Below, in pieces: positions 6,501-8,321 of a DNA stretch of 8,321 bases. Source of the DNA: Rhodospirillaceae bacterium (GTDB lineage Bacteria > Pseudomonadota > Alphaproteobacteria > Rhodospirillales > Magnetospirillaceae); NCBI GenBank assembly GCA_030151865.1, contig JASLCK010000121.1, positions 1 through 8,321 on the forward strand. The letters run 5' to 3'. The position numbers and the translations under genes were made by a program. How positions within the stretch are numbered: the stretch's first letter is position 1; the number at the start of each line of letters is the position of its first letter. A model generated the notes under the pieces. The model worked only from the letters and a program-made list of their open reading frames with translations, was not told where the DNA came from and did not search any database.

Positions 6501-6533
6501 CACATTTGCAGTTAAGCAATAACTGCAAATGTG
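6501..6533. terminator. perfect 14-bp AT-rich hairpin between convergent genes
   Basis: CACATTTGCAGTTA (6501-6514) and TAACTGCAAATGTG (6520-6533) are exact inverted repeats around a five-base loop, AGCAA. The hairpin starts 12 bases after the rlmJ stop and ends 9 bases before the stop of the minus-strand DUF2125 gene. The position suggests a terminator or mRNA 3'-end stabiliser for rlmJ; a T-rich but not pure tract (GATTTGTTGTT) follows on the plus strand. The stem is unusually AT-rich for this genome and lacks a proper U-run, so a protein-binding palindrome is an alternative. On the minus strand no U-tract follows. Confidence 0.6.
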
Positions 6534-6542
6534 GATTTGTTG

Positions 6543-7592
6543 TTACGGTTTGGCAACGGGATCGGCCTTGGCGGCGATTTCCGGCCAGCTTAAAGCCGGG
6601 GTGACGGCCAGCGGCACGGTGCCGACATAAAGCTGACGGTCCTGCAACGAAACCGGCACGCTCAGTTCCGGCACACCATCCTTGCCGGGTTTGGTCAGCA
6701 GCCCCAGCACGATGCGGGCGATGGCGGCATCCTGGGCGGGGATGTTGCCCGCCTTCACCAGGGTGTCCATGGTGTCCAAAAGCCCGCGCACGGTGCAGAC
6801 ACTGGAAAAGATCGGCTGCATCTCGCGGTCCAGTGCCAGGGTGCCTTTGCCATGCACCGACAGGGGCGGCATGGTCACGGCGAAATCGTCCACCTCCAGA
6901 ATCCCGCCTTCATCGCGCCAGGCGGCGATGTTGCCGGGGAAGGGGGCGGCGAGGATGCTGCCCATCAGATGGGCCTTGAGCCGTGCCGATTTGACGGTAT
7001 CGCCCAGCACGGTCTTGGCTTGTTCCGCCAGTTTGAGGTCGGACAGTTCGGCGTCGATCAGCCAACTGATGGTGGTGTGATTGACGGTTTTGGGGGTGGT
7101 GCGCTTCAGGTTCAGGGTCATCTGGGCCAGATCCGCGCCCGGCACCTGGATTTCCGCCAGATCCATCGACAGATCGGTTAAGCCCTTGTTGTGCACCACC
7201 ATGTCGGCCGATGCCCCGCCCAGGGCAATCTCGAACGGTTCGATGCCGTTTAGGGCAATGACGTGATGCCCGGCAAATTCCACATGCAACTCGGTCGGGC
7301 TATAGGGGGCTAGGGTCACGGTCAGCGGCGGGCCTTGCCAATGGGCGCCATGGGCGTCGGTCAGGGCCGGGGCCGCCATGGTCAGACGGAAAGACCAGGG
7401 AAAGCCGTGGATGGTGACGTCGCCGGTTTCCACGGTCCAGCCCAGGGCGGTGCGTTCGTTGGCCCAGTTGGCCAGATCGGTGCGGGCCTGGGACGCCAGA
7501 TGGATCCACCACCACGTATATCCGGCGGCGGCCAGAAGGGCGACCGCCACAAGGCTTAACAGAAAGATGGTGCTGCGGCGAAGCGCGGTCAT
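6543..7592 (-). CDS. DUF2125 domain protein, membrane-anchored
   Basis: A 349-aa protein of the DUF2125 family, found mainly in alphaproteobacteria and of unknown function. Residues 9-30 are a strong hydrophobic segment after MTALRRS, either an uncleaved anchor or a signal peptide. The rest is a beta-rich, presumably periplasmic domain. The motif GFPWSFRL (63-70), after a predicted strand, is the family signature I recognise, and VHGKGTLALD in the C-terminal half has the strand-turn look of AsmA-like envelope proteins. There is no visible catalytic motif and only a single cysteine. The start at ATG 7592 places the arginines just before the membrane segment; the upstream site is weak (CGGGCC). 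It is transcribed alone, convergent with rlmJ and divergent from the ChaC-like gene across 50 bp. An envelope or lipid-related role is inference only. Confidence 0.85.
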   Translation of the reverse strand: MTALRRSTIFLLSLVAVALLAAAGYTWWWIHLASQARTDLANWANERTALGWTVETGDVTIHGFPWSFRLTMAAPALTDAHGAHWQGPPLTVTLAPYSPTELHVEFAGHHVIALNGIEPFEIALGGASADMVVHNKGLTDLSMDLAEIQVPGADLAQMTLNLKRTTPKTVNHTTISWLIDAELSDLKLAEQAKTVLGDTVKSARLKAHLMGSILAAPFPGNIAAWRDEGGILEVDDFAVTMPPLSVHGKGTLALDREMQPIFSSVCTVRGLLDTMDTLVKAGNIPAQDAAIARIVLGLLTKPGKDGVPELSVPVSLQDRQLYVGTVPLAVTPALSWPEIAAKADPVAKP

Positions 7593-7605
7593 AAGATGGC
7601 CCGTG

Positions 7606-7634
7606 TGGAAACTGTCTGGCTTCTTTCATATCAG
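7606..7634 (+). promoter_or_regulatory. candidate promoter for the ChaC-like gene
   Basis: TGGAAA (7606-7611, four of six) and TATCAG (7629-7634, four of six) are separated by exactly 17 bases in the 50-bp divergent gap. Transcription would begin near 7641, just before the ATG at 7643, giving an almost leaderless mRNA. This fits the weak ribosome binding site, but it remains a consensus match only. Confidence 0.3.
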
Positions 7635-7642
7635 GTCGCGGC

Positions 7643-8179
7643 ATGGACGCAAATGAAGGTTACTGGGTTTTCGGGTACGGCTCGTTGATGTGGGATCCGG
7701 GGTTCGAGCCCGACAGGACGCTGCCGGGCCGCCTTCATGGCTGGCACCGGGCCATGTGCATCTATTCCAACCATTATCGCGGCACCGACGAACAGCCGGG
7801 TCTGGTCCTGGGGTTGGCGCGCGGCGGATCGTGCCGGGGCATCGTTTTTTATGTTGGTCCCGCCAAAGCGACGCGGGTCCGCCAATATCTGCACGACCGC
7901 GAAATGATCACCGGAGTTTATGACCCCCGGCTGGCTCCGGTTCGGCTTGATGATGGGGCCATTGTCCAAGCCGCCATTTATGTGGCGCGGCGCGATCATG
8001 CTCAATATGCGGGCGGGTTGGATATGACCCAATCGGCGGAGTTCATCCGTCGGGGTGTCGGCAAAGCCGGACGTAGCCGCGATTATCTGGCCAACACGGT
8101 GGCGCAGATGGATCGGTTGGGGCTGCCCAAGGGGCGGTTACACCGCTTGCTCAGGCTGGTGGATCAAACTTCAGGATAG
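7643..8179 (+). CDS. ChaC-like gamma-glutamylcyclotransferase
   Basis: This 178-aa cytoplasmic protein belongs to the ChaC/GGCT-like family. ChaC enzymes cleave glutathione to 5-oxoproline and Cys-Gly. The N-terminal WVFGYGSLMWDP (8-19) is the hallmark substrate-binding loop. PGLVLGL (52-58) and the strand CRGIVFYV (64-71) follow, then the catalytic Glu in YLHDRE (E87), aligning with the REKGGY Glu of human ChaC2. GRSRDYLANTV (about 147-157) matches the conserved C-terminal helix (human ChaC2: GRNTEYLFEL). The length matches the short ChaC2-like type. The start is ATG 7643; only a weak AGG precedes it. It is divergent from the DUF2125 gene. The family call is firm; glutathione as the substrate is inferred from the ChaC-type features. 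E. coli chaC lies in the chaABC locus, but no cha transporter gene is seen here. Confidence 0.93.
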   Translation: MDANEGYWVFGYGSLMWDPGFEPDRTLPGRLHGWHRAMCIYSNHYRGTDEQPGLVLGLARGGSCRGIVFYVGPAKATRVRQYLHDREMITGVYDPRLAPVRLDDGAIVQAAIYVARRDHAQYAGGLDMTQSAEFIRRGVGKAGRSRDYLANTVAQMDRLGLPKGRLHRLLRLVDQTSG

Positions 8180-8276
8180 GGGCAGAGCGGAAAAAATTCA
8201 TGCAAACGAATACTGGGGTGTGACATTTGTAACGTTCCTGCTGGAATTGTCGGCGGTCTGGAAATAGAGTGCATGG

Positions 8277-8321
8277 ATGTCTTTTCACGTCATCCTTCAG
8301 TCCATCCTGGACGCCAGCGAT
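8277..8321 (+). CDS. start of a gene cut by the window edge
   Basis: ATG 8277 opens a frame, MSFHVILQSILDASD, that runs off the window. Most of its codons end in G or C. The overlapping frame from ATG 8273 has mostly A or T at third positions, so 8277 is the better start. A GAG lies about seven bases upstream. The segment LQSILDASD resembles the helix leading into PAS domains of sensor kinases and diguanylate cyclases, but 15 residues are too few to name it. The 97 bases before it (8180-8276) are relatively AT-rich (for example 8190-8235) and probably carry its promoter, though I could not pick convincing -35/-10 boxes. No hairpin terminator for the ChaC-like gene is seen there. Confidence 0.4.
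   Translation, partial: MSFHVILQSILDASD

Noticed and set aside
5623..6528. 301-aa open frame on the minus strand opposite rlmJ
   Set aside because: RlmJ on the plus strand matches its family from end to end. The antisense translation shows no domain.
7631..8032. 133-aa minus-strand frame opposite the ChaC-like gene
   Set aside because: It is antisense to a clear ChaC family protein and has no motif of its own.
1..8321. Mobile elements, CRISPR arrays, tRNA or rRNA genes, defence or biosynthetic clusters
   Set aside because: I looked for transposase or integrase motifs, regularly spaced repeats, tRNA cloverleaf patterns and unusual gene clusters and found none. Nearly all DNA is accounted for by common chromosomal genes.

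Overview
The window is GC-rich, densely packed bacterial DNA. The protein families (a DUF2125 protein, two TrkH subtypes, RmuC, RlmJ, a ChaC-type cyclotransferase) and the codon usage, rich in G or C at third positions, suggest an alphaproteobacterium. A Rhodospirillales/Magnetospirillum-like genome is my inference; no rRNA or taxonomic marker is present to prove it. I see no insertion sequence, integrase, tRNA, CRISPR array or phage signature. This looks like ordinary chromosomal backbone.

Layout. Positions 67-415 (+) hold two very small genes I do not recognise (41 and 73 aa), one base apart and in different frames. They end at a strong bidirectional-type hairpin terminator (447-480). From 5533 down to 500, four genes run on the minus strand in the order glutathione S-transferase, rmuC, trkH copy A, trkH copy B. 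The GST/rmuC gap is 12 bases and the two trkH genes nearly touch. Only the 99-base rmuC/trkH gap leaves room for an extra promoter. Divergently from the GST gene runs rlmJ (+, 5653-6489), the 23S rRNA A2030 methyltransferase. It converges on a minus-strand DUF2125 envelope protein (6543-7592) across a perfect 14-bp AT-rich hairpin. A ChaC-like gamma-glutamylcyclotransferase (7643-8179, +) diverges from DUF2125 across only 50 bp. The right edge cuts the first 15 codons of another plus-strand gene.

How the genes work together. The two TrkH paralogues are membrane subunits of Trk/Ktr-type potassium uptake and have the same length and architecture. Copy A has canonical selectivity-filter loops; copy B has changed ones (TATG, SCGG, TGTG). 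No trkA is present, so the cytoplasmic gating partner must be encoded elsewhere. RmuC and RlmJ are nucleic-acid housekeeping functions. A GST and a glutathione-degrading enzyme lie within 8 kb of the potassium transporters, but they are in separate transcription units and any functional link is speculative.

I found no convincing new multi-gene system. The items most worth a second look are the unrecognised small gene pair at the left edge, the tandem pair of divergent TrkH subtypes, the unusual perfect hairpin at 6501-6533, and several start-codon decisions that automatic annotation may get wrong.
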